Positions 35,103 to 47,542 are shown, counted from the stretch's first letter. The stretch is DNA of 64,000 nt from Dolomedes plantarius (GCA_907164885.2 OU015492.1:44793893-44857892); one strand, 5' to 3'. Numbers and translations are program-made. Notes: generated by a model not told the origin, from the letters alone.

Positions 35103-35554
35103 CAAAAAATTGAAACTGTGGATGAGTTGAAGAAGCGAATCATTCAAGCAATTCGTGTAATAACACCTGATATGCTACGAAACACTTGCAGAGAACTGGA
35201 TTACCATTTAGGCCGTCTGCACACGGAGCAACTCAAAAGAAACTGATAACTGACTCGAATCACAAACCAGTCCGTGTTGAGTCGTAACCTATGTAATTGA
35301 ATGGAGCCACGCACACGGCGCAACTGGTTACAAACCCGGTACAAACCCGTCGACCGGGTTTGTAACCAGTTGCGCCGTGTGCGTGGCTCCATTCAATAAC
35401 ATAGGTTACGACTCAACACGGACTGGTTTGTGATTCGAGTCAGTTATCAGTTTCTCTTGAGTTGCCCCGTGTGCAGACGACCTTAGACGTTTGTCGTGAT
35501 GCAAAAGGTGCACACATCGAATTCTATGATATTATCATTGAAATCTATGATTGA
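35103..35554 (+). pseudogene. Mariner-like transposase C-terminus split by MITE
   Basis: Before the MITE the frame reads TVDELKKRIIQAIRVITPDM and then ELDYH; after it, DVCRDAKGAHIE. These match the C-terminal block (DELKxRI, TPDML, LDxCRAxxGAHIE) of the mariner-like transposases whose elements start CAGGGTGTCC. The TTA target duplication sits on a Leu codon and the frame is continuous if the insertion is ignored. The catalytic part is absent. Confidence 0.75.
35211..35482. mobile_element. Harbinger-like palindromic MITE, full length
   Basis: A 272 bp near-perfect palindrome starting GGCCGTCTGCACACGG and flanked by TTA (35208-35210, 35483-35485). The arms are about 120 bp each, with a small secondary palindrome (GGGTTTGTACC/GTCGACC region) at the centre. 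Relatives at 11252 and 21144 are deleted forms. A transcript would fold into a long hairpin. Confidence 0.85.
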
Positions 35555-35681
35555 TATTAAAACTTGGTGAGATGTTCTCTATATTTAAATATATTTCTTT
35601 AAATTCTCATGGATAGTTCCGCAAAAATAAGCCATACCTTTTAAATACCTTTAGCCCGTATGGCTAAAGGTATACCCTGTA

Positions 35682-37060
35682 CTATAAAATGAAGTAGGCA
35701 TGTACACATAGATGAAGCAGCATCGGTAAGACTTTATGTTGAAATTTAAATTACAAAGAATGTTTCAGTAAAGCTTAGGATTAGAATTATTTCTAAACTG
35801 TAAAATCATTTACAATTGTGGATATTTACTGACAATGAGATCCTTTCTGAGAATTTTTATGCGAAGCATTTCGCAACTTTGATTCATTTCTTAACCTTGA
35901 TTATAGAAATTCTCAAATATATTAAGAAACTTTATATTCTGAATATATTCATTTTAATACTCGTAAACGCAATTACACACTTCAATTCCATCCATTATTT
36001 TAGAAATATCATGCAAGACAACTGCTTCACTTAAAAGTAATTTCAGAATAACTTTCATTTAATAACGTGTAAGGTTTTCATGACCTCGTAATTGGGTTTA
36101 CTAATAAATGAAAAGAAAACTCGTTTTTAAATGGAGATACGTCATTACCTAACAATTTACCTCGAAAATTAGAGGTATTTGAAATAGTCTAACCTTAGCA
36201 AGAATAATCAAATATAATTAAAGGGAGCATCTTACATAACTTGATGTGAGAATGTAGAATTTAATAGGCATTCCATCTGGGGTATTCAGAATGCAACAAT
36301 GCGATACAAGCAGTATTATAATTAACCTTTACAATATTCCATTTTCTAGAATCTTTTGAATTTATTCTCCTTATTGTTTACTTTTAACTACTTTTTTCTT
36401 TGAACAATATTACAAGGAAACATTTTTTACCTTTATATTTTTAACTTTTACTTTATTTTTTTCCTACAAGTATTTCTCAAGATATTCAAGCAAGAGACTG
36501 ATGAAGCAACGAACAAATGACATTTTTTGTAGTCAAGATTCTTAGCTTTTCTAAACGTGCAACCCGAGATTTCGATTCGACAATAATCTATGGTTGAATG
36601 GATACCCCTGGATACAAAAGTTATTAATACAATATAAATGATAGAAGTAATGTAAAAAATTAAGTAGTTTATTCGGAAAAATATTATGCCCCAAACATTA
36701 TTTAAATTATTGATTTCATTATAAGGTATCTTTAAACAAACTACATCATCATTTAAATACTTATTTGGTCTGACAACTTTAAGACCTTCAATACGAATAG
36801 CAACCAAAGCTTTACTTTCAATGAATTTGTGTCTGCTAAAATAATGATAAAAAAGTAACAACATGTTAAAATAGAACCAATAAGAGTAAACACCTTTCTA
36901 AGTATTTTAAGGAATATGGAAGAGCCACTCTAGACACCTTTTATCCATTTATAGTGCTCGTATAGTAAATGTGACTTCTAAAATATTAAAACTCAAACAT
37001 AACTTAACAATTCCTTGAGGAGACAATTGAAGGCACAAATGGAAGAATGTGTTGTCACAA
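35682..37060. other. No gene seen
   Basis: AT-rich. A minus frame of 138 codons at 36448-36864 has low-complexity composition and no motif, so it is not called. Confidence 0.5.
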
Positions 37061-37422
37061 TTTTTCCAGCACACACACACACACCACACACACATATATA
37101 TATATATACAGGGTGTCCGAAAAAACCTTGACACATTTTAAAAATTTATACAAAAAATGTATACAAGGTATGAACTGGAAATTCCCAGATGTGTTACTGT
37201 ATATATTAAAGTTTTTTCTGTGTCAAAAAAATTGAACATGTGGCGCTAGTTGTTCCCTGAGAGTGAAAGTTGTAAAATTGCTACTCCATCAGAGAGATGA
37301 CTGGTATTTCAAAACGGAATCTGTTACGCAAGTGTAACGAAATTTAGAAAAGTTCCTCCAAGTCTTACATCTTAGCCTGGTATAAAAAGTTTCTGGAAAC
37401 GGGAAGTGTCCTTGACAGTCGG

Positions 37423-37630
37423 GCCAGGAGATGGCCGAATGGCTAGGGCGCTGGCATGTGGTTCAGATCCTGTGGGTTCCAGTCCCACTGTTGGCATGGA
37501 TGTTTGTAGCGTTTCGGAATCGGCTTTAAACTGTAGGTCCCGGTCGCATATTACCATTCCTTACATGAATTCACGCCATTTCATCGTTTGGCGGCTGCTG
37601 ATTGGTCAATTGAGTTTGCATCGGTAATTG
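37423..37630 (+). mobile_element. tRNA-Leu-like SINE
   Basis: The head 37423-37496 starts GCCAGGAGATGGCCGAATGG and contains GGCGCTGGC and GTGGGTTCCAGTCCCAC before the closing TTGGCA. Order and spacing, including the ATGGCCGA D-arm and a long variable region, resemble tRNA-Leu. It is followed by a non-tRNA body, so it is a SINE rather than a tRNA gene. It sits inside the mariner-like element. Confidence 0.7.
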
Positions 37631-38430
37631 CCATAATATTTGATCCTAAGCGCATTTTAAATGAGATAAATGCTAAAGTATATTTCTTAGTTGCTTTCAT
37701 TACGATAATTGCATTATATTTGATCCTAAACGTATTTTAAATGAGATAAAATCTATTTCTTAGTTGCTTTCATCTTTATATATTTTTTACGCCATATTTT
37801 TCAAGGAACGTGAATTTTTTTTAAGTGGCGCCACCTATTAATGTAAAAGTAATTTAAAGTGACAAGCTATTTGTAAAAGAAATTTTCGGCATAAATGCCT
37901 TCATATTTCTTTTTTGTGCATGGAAAATTTTAAGAAATTACCAATTTCCGTAGTAATTTCACTGTAAAATTTTAGAAGTAGAATAAAATAAATTAAATAT
38001 TACTCAAAATTGAATTTTTTCTTAAATTTAAATGTTGAATTAAAAAGAAGGAAAGATATTTTCTTTTTTTTAATTTAAATGTTGAATTAAAAAAAAGAAA
38101 GCTTTATTTATTTTTAAATTTAAATGTTGAATTAAAATTTTTAAAAAAATTTTTAATTAAAATCTTAATTGCAAGATGCAAATTATGTATTTTTTGCTGT
38201 TTTGTACACTTTAGTTTTTAACCTTACTCTTAAAAAATAAAAATTATAAATACTCTTCTAAAAATTACCAAAAATAGTGATGGAAGTTTTGATTCTTGAA
38301 AAACAGACATGTTTTCATAACCATCAGCGCACCAAATACACAAATACCGATGCAAACTCAATTGACCAATCAGCAGCCGCCAAACGATGTAATGGCGTGA
38401 ATTCATGTAAGGAATGGTAATATGCGTCCC
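37538..38430. repeat. Inverted pair of about 88 bp segments
   Basis: The segment 37538-37626 (with ATATTACCATTCCTTACATG and GGCGGCTGCTGATTGG) occurs in inverse orientation at 38343-38430 with few mismatches. The left copy is the SINE body; the right copy lacks a tRNA head. Confidence 0.85.
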
Positions 38431-38758
38431 GGTCTAACTAGCCCTAGTGTAGCAAAAAGTTGACCGTAGCGCTCCAAACCATACCAAACCTTGATAGTCG
38501 GTTGAAGTGTAGAAGAACTCAAAAGCCGCATACTTGCTTCAGTTTCGTATGTTACAGATTCCATTCCGGAACGCACATAATGGATTTCCAACTAGATGCT
38601 ATCCGTGCCACAAAGCTGCACAGATTAAAATTTTCATTGACTGTACTAAAAGAAACTCTAATATATAAGGTAACACGTGTGAATTTCTAGTTCCTAACTT
38701 GTGTATTTTTTTTGTATATTTTTTTAAATGTGTCAAGGTTTTTTGAGACACTCTGTAT

Positions 38759-40286
38759 ATTTGCATGGTTGAAAGTGTTATGTGTTTATCTTTCACATAG
38801 CATCACAATATCTAATAAGTATAGTTTCAATTTTAATAAGTATAGTTCTTTAGGTTTATCAATGGATATTCACTGATGTTGTGTGAGAGATACGCACATA
38901 ACACCTTTATCCATGCAAAAAAAATATTTTTTTTTTTAAAAATCGGACATAACACCTTCATCCACTCGTGTCTTCAGTTCTTAGATGAGGTTATTGTTAT
39001 CCTAAGGGTTGTATTTGAATAAATTAAATAACACTAAACTGAACCCATCAAAAATTCGATACAAAGGCAAATCAAGTCTAAATAAGTCCCCTTAATTGGC
39101 AATAAAAGATCAATGTATCAATATCCTAGTTTAGAAAGAAAATAGATTCTATTGTAATACATAAATTATATTAGCACTTGTTTATTATTAAGAAATTAAT
39201 GCATTAATTGCTCATTGTTTTCTCGAGTAAGTCATTACAAGAAGGTTCTTATGACGACTTAGGTACTCCTTAACTAGTACTTACAAACATAAAACAATTG
39301 AACAGTCTGTTGAATAGTAAAAGACGATCATAGTCCTCATAAGCCAACCAAAACAATGGAAAAACAATAGTCGTAATTTTTTGACGGATGCATATTAACA
39401 CAGGATTCAGGCAAATAACCAATCAATTGCCAGTTCATTATACACATAGGGAAGTCAAAATATCAAGTACATCAGGCTGAGATTTTCACACAGTCGTTGC
39501 ACATCAAGACATTTGCTTAAATACACTTAGTTTCCCTCTAGAACACACTTTTAATTGTATTATCTTGTAGGTTGTGCTTCATTTAATTTTTCTGAAAATT
39601 AGGAAAAATTATAAAAGGGAATTAAATCCTTGAAGTTTGCACAGTAAAATGCAATTTCTTAAGAAATATAAGTAAATTGTTTATAGCAAACTTTTCTTTC
39701 AAACAATTTTATGTACGTCATATAATTTTATTGTTATGTAACCGAACAAAGTCAGGCGTAAAAAAACAGTAAATTTAGAAAATTCCTATCTCAAATTTAC
39801 ATAATACGCTACCATCTTACTTCTCGTCTGTTTTATTTGGACCATTTTATTGTGGTTTCCAATAGTGATAGAGCTGTATTGTTGCAAACAGTTTTTGTTC
39901 CGAAAGAATTCTCTTTTCAGATACATTTCGAATTCATTCGCCGTGGCATGTTTATTCAAGAGAGAAAGCAAACGTTAAGGGGAAAAAACATTTGCTGGAT
40001 AGATTACTATTGCTACCAAAGAGAACAAGCTTGCGGTGAAAATTTAACATGGATTTAGTTTTGTTTCTAATCTACTTTGTTCCTACAATATTGACCTATT
40101 CTCTGGAGGAAAATTAAAAATCGGAAAAGACAACGAACGTATAAATATGAACCAGACAAACACGTTAAAAATTTCTCTGCACTTTCACATGATCTTTCTC
40201 CTTAAATTTTAAAAGAATTAAACGAGTTTAGCTTATTCATGAAAATGGACGACGATTGGGGTAAAGTTATATCTAGCATCTAAATA
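38759..40286. other. No gene seen
   Basis: AT-rich, no repeats or motif-bearing frames identified. Confidence 0.5.
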
Positions 40287-40288
40287 TA

Positions 40289-40623
40289 CACTGCTGGCCA
40301 CCTAAATTGCAACACCAAGAAAGACAAGAGATATCACAACAAAATTTATTTTGTAGATAACATGTTGACCAAGTATCAAATGATTAAATTTATAGACTGC
40401 TGTGAAGTGTGGTTCCTGCCAAAATCAGTAGCCAGAGTAGCCGCCATTGTTGGAGATCACCGCTGCCACACGCCTCGGCATTGATTCAAAGAGACTTTGG
40501 ATGAGTTCTTGGGGTACAGCAGACCAAGCAGCTTCCACACGTTGCCAAAGTTGATCTGCTGTGGCAGCTGGGGATGGAATCTGGGTCAATCGTAGAGCAA
40601 CCATGGACCACATGTTTTCTATC
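40289..40623 (-). mobile_element. Tc1-like transposon, copy C, truncated
   Basis: Begins with CACTGCTGGCCAC after TA (40287-40288) and matches the 3' 335 bp of the other Tc1 copies. It encodes only the end of the transposase (ENMWSMVALRL to GGYSGY, stop at 40425), then stops abruptly at 40623 where unrelated sequence with a hammerhead-like motif begins. Confidence 0.9.
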
Positions 40624-40675
40624 AAAACAAAGCCAAAAAGCTTAGTTTTCAGCTTTTTGAGCTGCCACTAAGTTC

Positions 40676-40726
40676 TTTGCACTGATGAAGAAGCTCCTTT
40701 GCAGCTTCGAAACGGCTGTATGCAAA
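40676..40726 (+). ncRNA. Hammerhead-ribozyme-like motif
   Basis: Stem I TTTGCA (40676-40681) pairs with TGCAAA (40721-40726). Between them are the core CTGATGA (40682-40688), stem II GAAGCT (40690-40695) with AGCTTC (40703-40708), GAAA (40709-40712), a two-base-pair stem III (AC/GT) with loop GGCT, and the cleavage triplet GTA (718-720 of 40 kb). This is the minimal type I layout with short stem III known from Penelope-like elements. One extra A (40689) between the core and stem II departs from the consensus and may weaken or abolish cleavage. The host element is not identified. Confidence 0.5.
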
Positions 40727-40799
40727 ATTGCACCTTATTGCTATTTGTGCTTTACTTACGTTGGATTTCCTGTTTATTCAATCAGCTTATCAATATTAA

Positions 40800-43700
40800 A
40801 GCCGACTTAAAAATATGCGCAAATATTATAATTCCTTAGTGAATTAATTCTTCTGAAACCTTGACTCAGAAGGCAAAAAATAGCTACCTTCCCGACATCA
40901 AGCGTCTTCTACTCCAAAAAGGCTTCCATTACTTTATTTACCAAGCAAAGAATCCTGTAACAGAGAAAACACACATTCCCACTAGACCTTCACTGTTGTT
41001 GCTAAATAAATGGTTATGACCTAATCTTTCCTTTTAGCCTCTCGAAACCATCTGAAATTCCGACGTGTCCGTCTGCTGAAGCGAAAAAATTTATCAGTAT
41101 ACAAGTTAAAATGTCGACATATCACGCAAAGTTCAAATTAGAGTTATTCTTCGTGAAATGGGAAAGATGAGTGATATCCAGACTTCTTGCAGAAAACCAG
41201 GAACAATTAGTCACCCCGATTTTATAGTAAATAACATTAAGCTTACATAAAATAAAACTTTGATTTCTGACCAGTTTTATAATAAATTGCATCATACAGA
41301 AATTATTTTGTTTAAAGGCAAAATAGTTTTAAATACATGCCGAATAAAACTTAGTAGACAAGCTAATATTTTTCACCTTAATGCCATCTGAGACACATTT
41401 GATATTAATATTCAGGAGAGACACAACAGTACATATTCGGTTTTAACTCTTTAGTGTAATTCCGTCATCCACTATTACTATCAGAATTATACAAACATAG
41501 AAATGAATGAATAAAATCATAAAAATTAATGAATGTCTGGAAATTATTAAGCTGAATAACCTTGATACTAAACCTGCTGGAAAACAAAATTAGGAGTGGA
41601 AAATCAAGTGCTTGTCATCAATAGCGTTAGCACTATGGCTTTTGGCTCAATAAAACACTCTCTAACACTTTAATTATTTTATATTTTAATTATTTTAAAT
41701 TTGCATTCTAAAAATGTACCTTTACACTCCATTTTTTTTCATTATTTACGTGAGATGTATTAACTTATTCTATACATATATAGATAATTGAGAGAGATGT
41801 TTCAAAGTACTAAGATTCTAAAAAAAATTAAAAATTACTTTTAAAATTCTGTGACCAGTACATTATACTTTTCATGAATGTCAGTATTAAAATCGTTAAA
41901 GAACACAATTTTCAACTCAGTCAAGTTACAATTATCTTTCATAAAACTTCTATTCCGTAAATGCACTAATATTTATAAGCATTACATCATTTATCGACAT
42001 GAGTTGTATCTATCAAACCAATTTAAACAAGTTAGATAGCCTGTTAAAAATTATTTGTTTTGCACCTATGGTTATGAAGTTGAAAGAATAGTCAATATAT
42101 TGTTCAATTTATCATAAAATAATTTTTAATATACAAATTAAAAGCCATGGATAATTCACCATTTGCAAAATATCCAGAAAGTTTTAAATATTTCTTTTTT
42201 ACCGAAGAAATATATAAAATTTTCAATAGAATTTTTTTTAAATTAAGTTGTTCTTTTATGAAAAAGATAAAAGTATCATTCTCCTAAGGATTTCAGTCCT
42301 GTTTTAGAGGAAATATGTATTTCTCTATTTGCTTGTAATGTTCCTAAACACGGGAGCTTGTATAAAAGAACCATCATTTGGATAAATAGAAGAGGATATA
42401 ACATCGGTAGTGCTGCCATCTATTGGAATACAATGCATTTATTCTCTCTTCCTTTCATCCATCGTCTATTTCTTTAGAATGTTATTCGCAATTATTTAAT
42501 AAAACAATATTTATGATTATTGACCAAGAATTGTTTGATAGCATGTAAACTAAATAGGAAGTAGCTCTAAAAATTGAGGTAAATGCATAAGTAAGAAAGA
42601 AAAGCTTTACCTGTCGTTTATGAAAAATAAACTTGAACCTACATAGACAAATATATATACATATCCTACAATTATAGATTATATAGAATTAATCAATTTC
42701 AATTAAATATGAATTTCGTTCTTATATGTTGGAAAACAATACGTTTTCTCGTTTAAGGTTAAAAAAATTAATATAAATTTAGATTTCTTGTCGTTTGATT
42801 TTGTTATAGATTAGGCAGAGATTCTGTGCCCTTTCTTTCTGTCTGCTAACATAATGATCCGGAGAAAATAACCATAAAATTTTGATAAATTTTATGTTAT
42901 ATATAGAAATATTTTCTTATGCTACACTGAACAAGACTTTGGACCTTTCTAACACCTACCTTTTGCATAATAGTGTGTACCAAGACTTATGCCTTAAGGA
43001 AAATCTTATGCCTTAAGGAATGTATAATAATTATATAAATGATGAGTGAAGTAAAAAACTTGAATATTCGTTCTAAAACGGAAGATTTGAAACAACCATC
43101 TAATCTTTTTGCCAAAAAAAAAAAGAACACAGTAAGCTCTTATGAACGTAACGAGGAAATATATTTCGAGTTTGCTAATCCAACCTTTAACTTCTTTTAA
43201 TATTTAAGTTCTATTAATTCCAAAGATCTGTTAAAATCGGATAAATTTATACCATTTTGGCCAATAATGCAGGCAACTCTTATATATATATCTAGTTTTT
43301 ATATTGTAAATTTTAATGCTATTTACAGGAAATTTTTGGGTTACTTAATTGCATGATTGAACAAGATGGTTATAGGTTGAGGAAGTTGTTAAATTTCTTG
43401 TCTATCAACTTGTCGAGAATTTATGAGTTATGGAGAAAGTGGTAGTCACTTAGTTACATAAATGACATTCATAAAATTGAGAATGATTTGTTGTCATAGT
43501 AATTCAAACATATAGAAAGAGATAGGGACAAACTTCAAACAATTTTAATTACAATAAGCACAATATGTACATTGCACATTCAAAAACATTAAAATACACA
43601 CATGATAAATATTGTTTAAAACACACACACAGTTTTATGGCTCAAATGTGATAACAATTAGTACAGCAAATTGATCTTCACAATACCGGTACGTTCAAAT

Positions 43701-46128
43701 TGTTCTAAATAGAAGAATTTACACATTTCACAAATTTACTCTCTACTAAGATCTTCCAAATTCCGCTTTCGGAGTCTAGTGGTGCCATCTACACGTGAGA
43801 ATCTCTCTCGGATTCTCTTACGCTATCTAACTTGAGATAACCAGAGATTCGTTTCGACCGTTGAGTTTTAATGTAAGGACTGAGAACAGCCTATGGAGAA
43901 AAAAAAATACAGATCATTAATTCCTTATCATTGAAGTATAAAATCACATTCCAAAGCATAAAAGAATAGAACAAGAATGTTCCCTTGGGAAAAATTCAAG
44001 AACACTTTCTTAAAGTTATTTTTATTTTTGAATAAAGAAGACCCAAGATCAGAACAATACAGTTTTATACTCTATTCAATTTTAAAAAAACTGATAAAAT
44101 ATACCGAGAGCATATTATCTCATACAGAACTGTAAATAAGCAACTGAATCAGTTAATATGTAACATAATTTAAATCATAGGCAAAGCGATAATTTATTTT
44201 CAAGATTCAGTTTTGAAAACACATCCTATTATTTTTCAGATGTAAAAGAAACTTTAATTAAAATTTTTAAATGAAATATACTCTTTAAGAACAGGTATTT
44301 TAAGGGAAAAGAACATTTAAAAAAAAACTCTATGTTTTGCTCTGATCATGCTTCAAAATGCTAGAAAATTTGCATTCAAATATTTTTCGAAATGAGGGAA
44401 TGGCATGTTTATAATAATGTCTTAGACTTAATAACGGAAAAAAGGAGTTTCATAATTTTTCATTCGGAATTTTTTTCCCTTTAAGCGTGTAGAGTTTAAA
44501 ATAATTTGTTCATAAGGTGTATTCGAAATAACCTTAAATTCAATAAATTGTGACTTACTGACCATTGATTAGCACCTATTATTCGCCTAAAAAAATATAT
44601 TTATAACAAAACCATTATTATTTTGTTTTCGAAGCAAAATTTTAATTTGAATATTTTTTAATGAGATTTAAAATTTGATTTTTACTAAGAAGTTGTTTTG
44701 CAAAATTTAACGAAAAGGAATAGCTATTAGAATATGTACGAATCACTGAGTTCCTGTATTTTTCGTTTTTTTTATGTGTGTTCGATTTTCATGCTCTTAA
44801 AAGAATTTTTTTCTCTCGGTCTTTCTCTCTCCCGTCTCACTGATTTCCGGTGACTAAGTGTGTTCCGGCGTGAAATAAACAAAATTTGAGCATTAAGGAA
44901 GTTCAGTGAAATCTCGCGTGCTTGATGCTGATATAAAATTAATACTTATTCACAGCCTGAGACGTAGTAACAACCTTGTATAATTGATTAGTTTATTGAC
45001 TCTTTGCCACCAGGTTATATTCTGATGATATTTTAAAAACATTTCTTACAGCATCAGTAATTACAGTTAATTAACTAGCAGACTTTTTCAGATGAATAAA
45101 CATTGACTTAGCATAAATGAAGAAAAGGAGATTTACGAGTAATACAAAAAACTGAATATACATTTGTGACTACGTCTTTTTTTGGCTTTTGTAGGGATCC
45201 TTGTAGGGCAAAGCTGCACAACTCGAAATGTGATGAGGGCTATATTACCTTACGAAAATCTGCTGCAGGCCGCAAGAAAATAAGATAGTTGGGAAAGCGA
45301 AATATATTTTATCTAACTAAAAATAAATTGCTGATTATTTAAATATTAAATAAATATTAATATTCACTGCTCATAAATTCCTTTCGTAATACTATAAATC
45401 TAAAAATGATAATCTGCAATTTTTTATATCTATAATAGTATGATAAATCACAAAAGGCTTATGATAAATCACAAAAGGTGTTGGCCGTATATTGTGCAGG
45501 CCTGGTGTAGGGATCTAGTTCTCTGTTTTTTTCCCGTTGTTGTTGTTTGTTTTTTGTTTGCTTGTTTTTTTTTGGGGGGGGTTGGGGTTGGTGGGGAGGA
45601 GAGTATAGTAAAGAGTAAATACAAACAGTATCGAAAATCCTAAAAATTGTCTAAAAGTATAAAAATTGAAAATTATAAATATCAAAATTGCAAAATTTAT
45701 CGAAAAGTATGAAAATTGAAAAAAAAGATATTAAAATGGTGTCTGAGAATTACACTTGAAGCTTAAATGCCTGAGTAATATTTTTATTCGAGGGCTTGCG
45801 TCAAAGGTACTTGGCATAAAATTATTCATTTTAAGCTAAAAATCTTGATTTAAAATCTTAGCAAAGCTGTAGCTCGAATCTGGCTTTCCACATTATGAAA
45901 ATTTTGATAGGAAGGAGAATGTAGATATATCTGAATTCCTTATATAAATAAAGCCCACATACATGCGTAGCGTCCATTAAAAATGTTACATGAATTTTCT
46001 CTCTCAAAATATAAAAAATGAACAAACACGGCATTTTTAGCTTACGAACTCGGAGAAAACCTATTTCAGTTGCGATCAGGTAAAAATAAAAGTGAGGTAT
46101 GATGAAGCAGCAATTGTACTGCTGAAAA
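40800..46128. other. 5.3 kb without a supported gene
   Basis: AT-rich. Noted: a short direct duplication at 42985-43024 (CTTATGCCTTAAGGAA twice), an AC run at 43622, a 20 bp tandem duplication at 45438-45479 (ATGATAAATCACAAAAGG twice) and a G-rich stretch at 45570-45600. Some short open stretches after acceptor-like sequences (about 41036, 45197) encode nothing I recognise. Confidence 0.4.
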
Positions 46129-46130
46129 TA

Positions 46131-47540
46131 CACTGCTGGCCACCCAAATTGCAACACCAAGAAAGACAAGAGATATCACAACAAAATTTATTTTGTAGAT
46201 AACATGTTGACCAAGTATCAAATGATTAAATTTATAGACTTCTGTGAAGTGTGGTTCCTGCCAAAATAAGTAGCCAGAGTAGCCGCCATTGTTGGTGATC
46301 ACCGCTGCCACACGCCTCGGCATTGATTCAAAGAGACTTTGGATGAGTTCTTGGGGTACAGCAGACCAAGCAGCTTCCACACGTTGCCAAAGTTGATCTG
46401 CTGTGGCAGCTGGGGATGGAATCTGGGTCGATCGTAGAGAAACCATGGAACACATGTTTTTTATCGGCGAAAGATCCGGAGAGCGAGGCGGCCAGGGAAG
46501 CAATTCAATCTGGCGATTGACGAAGAACCGTTGGACAATGCGTGCCACGTGTGGTCGCGCATTATCCTGTTGGAATATGGCTGTGGGCAAGCCCTGAAGG
46601 TAAGGAAGGACAACTGGCTCCAACACCTCGGAGATGTAGCGCTGACTGTTTAAAGTACCGGCAATGCGTACTAGAGGTGTGCGAGAGTGATATCCAATAC
46701 CGCCCCATACCATAATACCCGGTGCAGGACCAGTGTGGCGGTGCATAACGCAGCTGTTCAGCATCCTCTCTTCACGGTGTCTCCAGACTCGAATGCGACC
46801 ATCGTGATGTTGCAGACAGAAGCGTGACTCGTCAGTAAAGACAATTTCATTCCATTCTGCCGTCCACATCCTTCTGTCATCGCACCATTGGCGGCGGAGA
46901 CGTCTGTGGTTCTGCGTCAAGGGTAGACAAAGCAATGGACGTCTTGCGGACAGACCACTCTGCTGTACACGGTGTCGAATGGTACGCGCAGACACTGGAT
47001 GATGCGTTACAGACTGCATGTGCTGTGCTATGGTTCGTGATGTGACTGAGCAATCCGTCACTGCCATGCGCACAATTTGCCTGTCATCACGTGAAGTGGT
47101 GCGCTGAGGTGGATGCTATCGAACACGCCGATCCGTCGTACCCTCCTGCATCCAACAATCACATATCCGCATTACAGTTGTTTGGTTTCGTCCAACACGA
47201 CTACCGATTTCCCTGAAAGATAATCCACAATCTCGGTAGGCCACTATCCTTCCTCTGTCGAACTCGGATACTTGATCAAAAGATGATCGCTGTTTTCGAC
47301 GAGGCATAATTGATCGTTTTTTTGAAAAAAAACACAAGAAAAACACAATTGCCGAACTTGAAATCGTCGAAATCTCCAAGCCTTAAATAGTGCTTTGAAG
47401 TGGCGCCACAGGCGCGCGTGACGTGCGTCTGCGCTGAAATTCTAATCATTTGCATATCCCACCTCCGCTAATGCATGTTGTAAATTTCATGTTATTTGCA
47501 TGTTTCCTTCAGGGTGTTGCATTTACAGTGGCCAGCAGTG
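46131..47540 (-). mobile_element. Tc1-like transposon, copy D
   Basis: A 1410 bp element with the same inverted ends as copy B and TA on both sides (46129-46130, 47541-47542). Confidence 0.95.
46267..47307 (-). pseudogene. Tc1 transposase with lost catalytic Glu (copy D)
   Basis: Start MPRRKQRSSF at 47307. A Ser codon (TCG in copy B) is TAG near 47116, ending the first fragment; the rest is open. FTDES and QQDNARPH are intact but the third catalytic motif reads SPIKNMC instead of SPIENMW, so the catalytic Glu is Lys and the protein would be dead even without the stop. The normal stop TGA is TTA at 46267-46269, so the frame runs on through the 3' inverted repeat and out of the element to about 46066. 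Confidence 0.9.
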
Positions 47541-47542
47541 TA

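Larger units (their letters stand above)
34823..35679. mobile_element. Mariner-derived foldback element with nested MITE
   Basis: The left end CAGGGCAGGGCATC and the right end inverse CAGGGTATACCTTTAGCC lie between TA dinucleotides. About 240 bp at the left (34823-35070) is an imperfect inverse copy of the right side (35150-35207 plus 35486-35679). The right arm carries the C-terminal end of a mariner-like transposase in the plus direction; the left arm is the inverse of the same piece. A 272 bp palindromic MITE has split only the right arm, so the foldback formed first. Confidence 0.7.
37109..38756. mobile_element. Mariner-like element (CAGGGTGTCC ends), hollowed out
   Basis: Ends CAGGGTGTCCGAAAAAACCT and the inverse of AAGGTTTTTTGAGACACTCTG, flanked by TA. 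Near the left end the plus strand encodes a helix-turn-helix-like scrap (MTGISKRNLLRKC then AWYKKFLETGSV, about 37297-37415), and near the right end QLDAIRATK (about 38590), a worn form of the LDxCRATxGAH block, so it was once an autonomous mariner-type element with an IS630/mariner transposase. The centre is replaced by a SINE, an inverted pair, a 70 bp tandem duplication (37630-37771) and three copies of a TTAAATTTAAATGTTGAATT unit (38025-38136). Confidence 0.65.

Noticed and set aside
42405..43795. Two TAGATGGCAxCACTA sequences as CTCF-like sites
   Set aside because: The match is to a short core only; such strings are expected by chance or in repeats and no other evidence is available.
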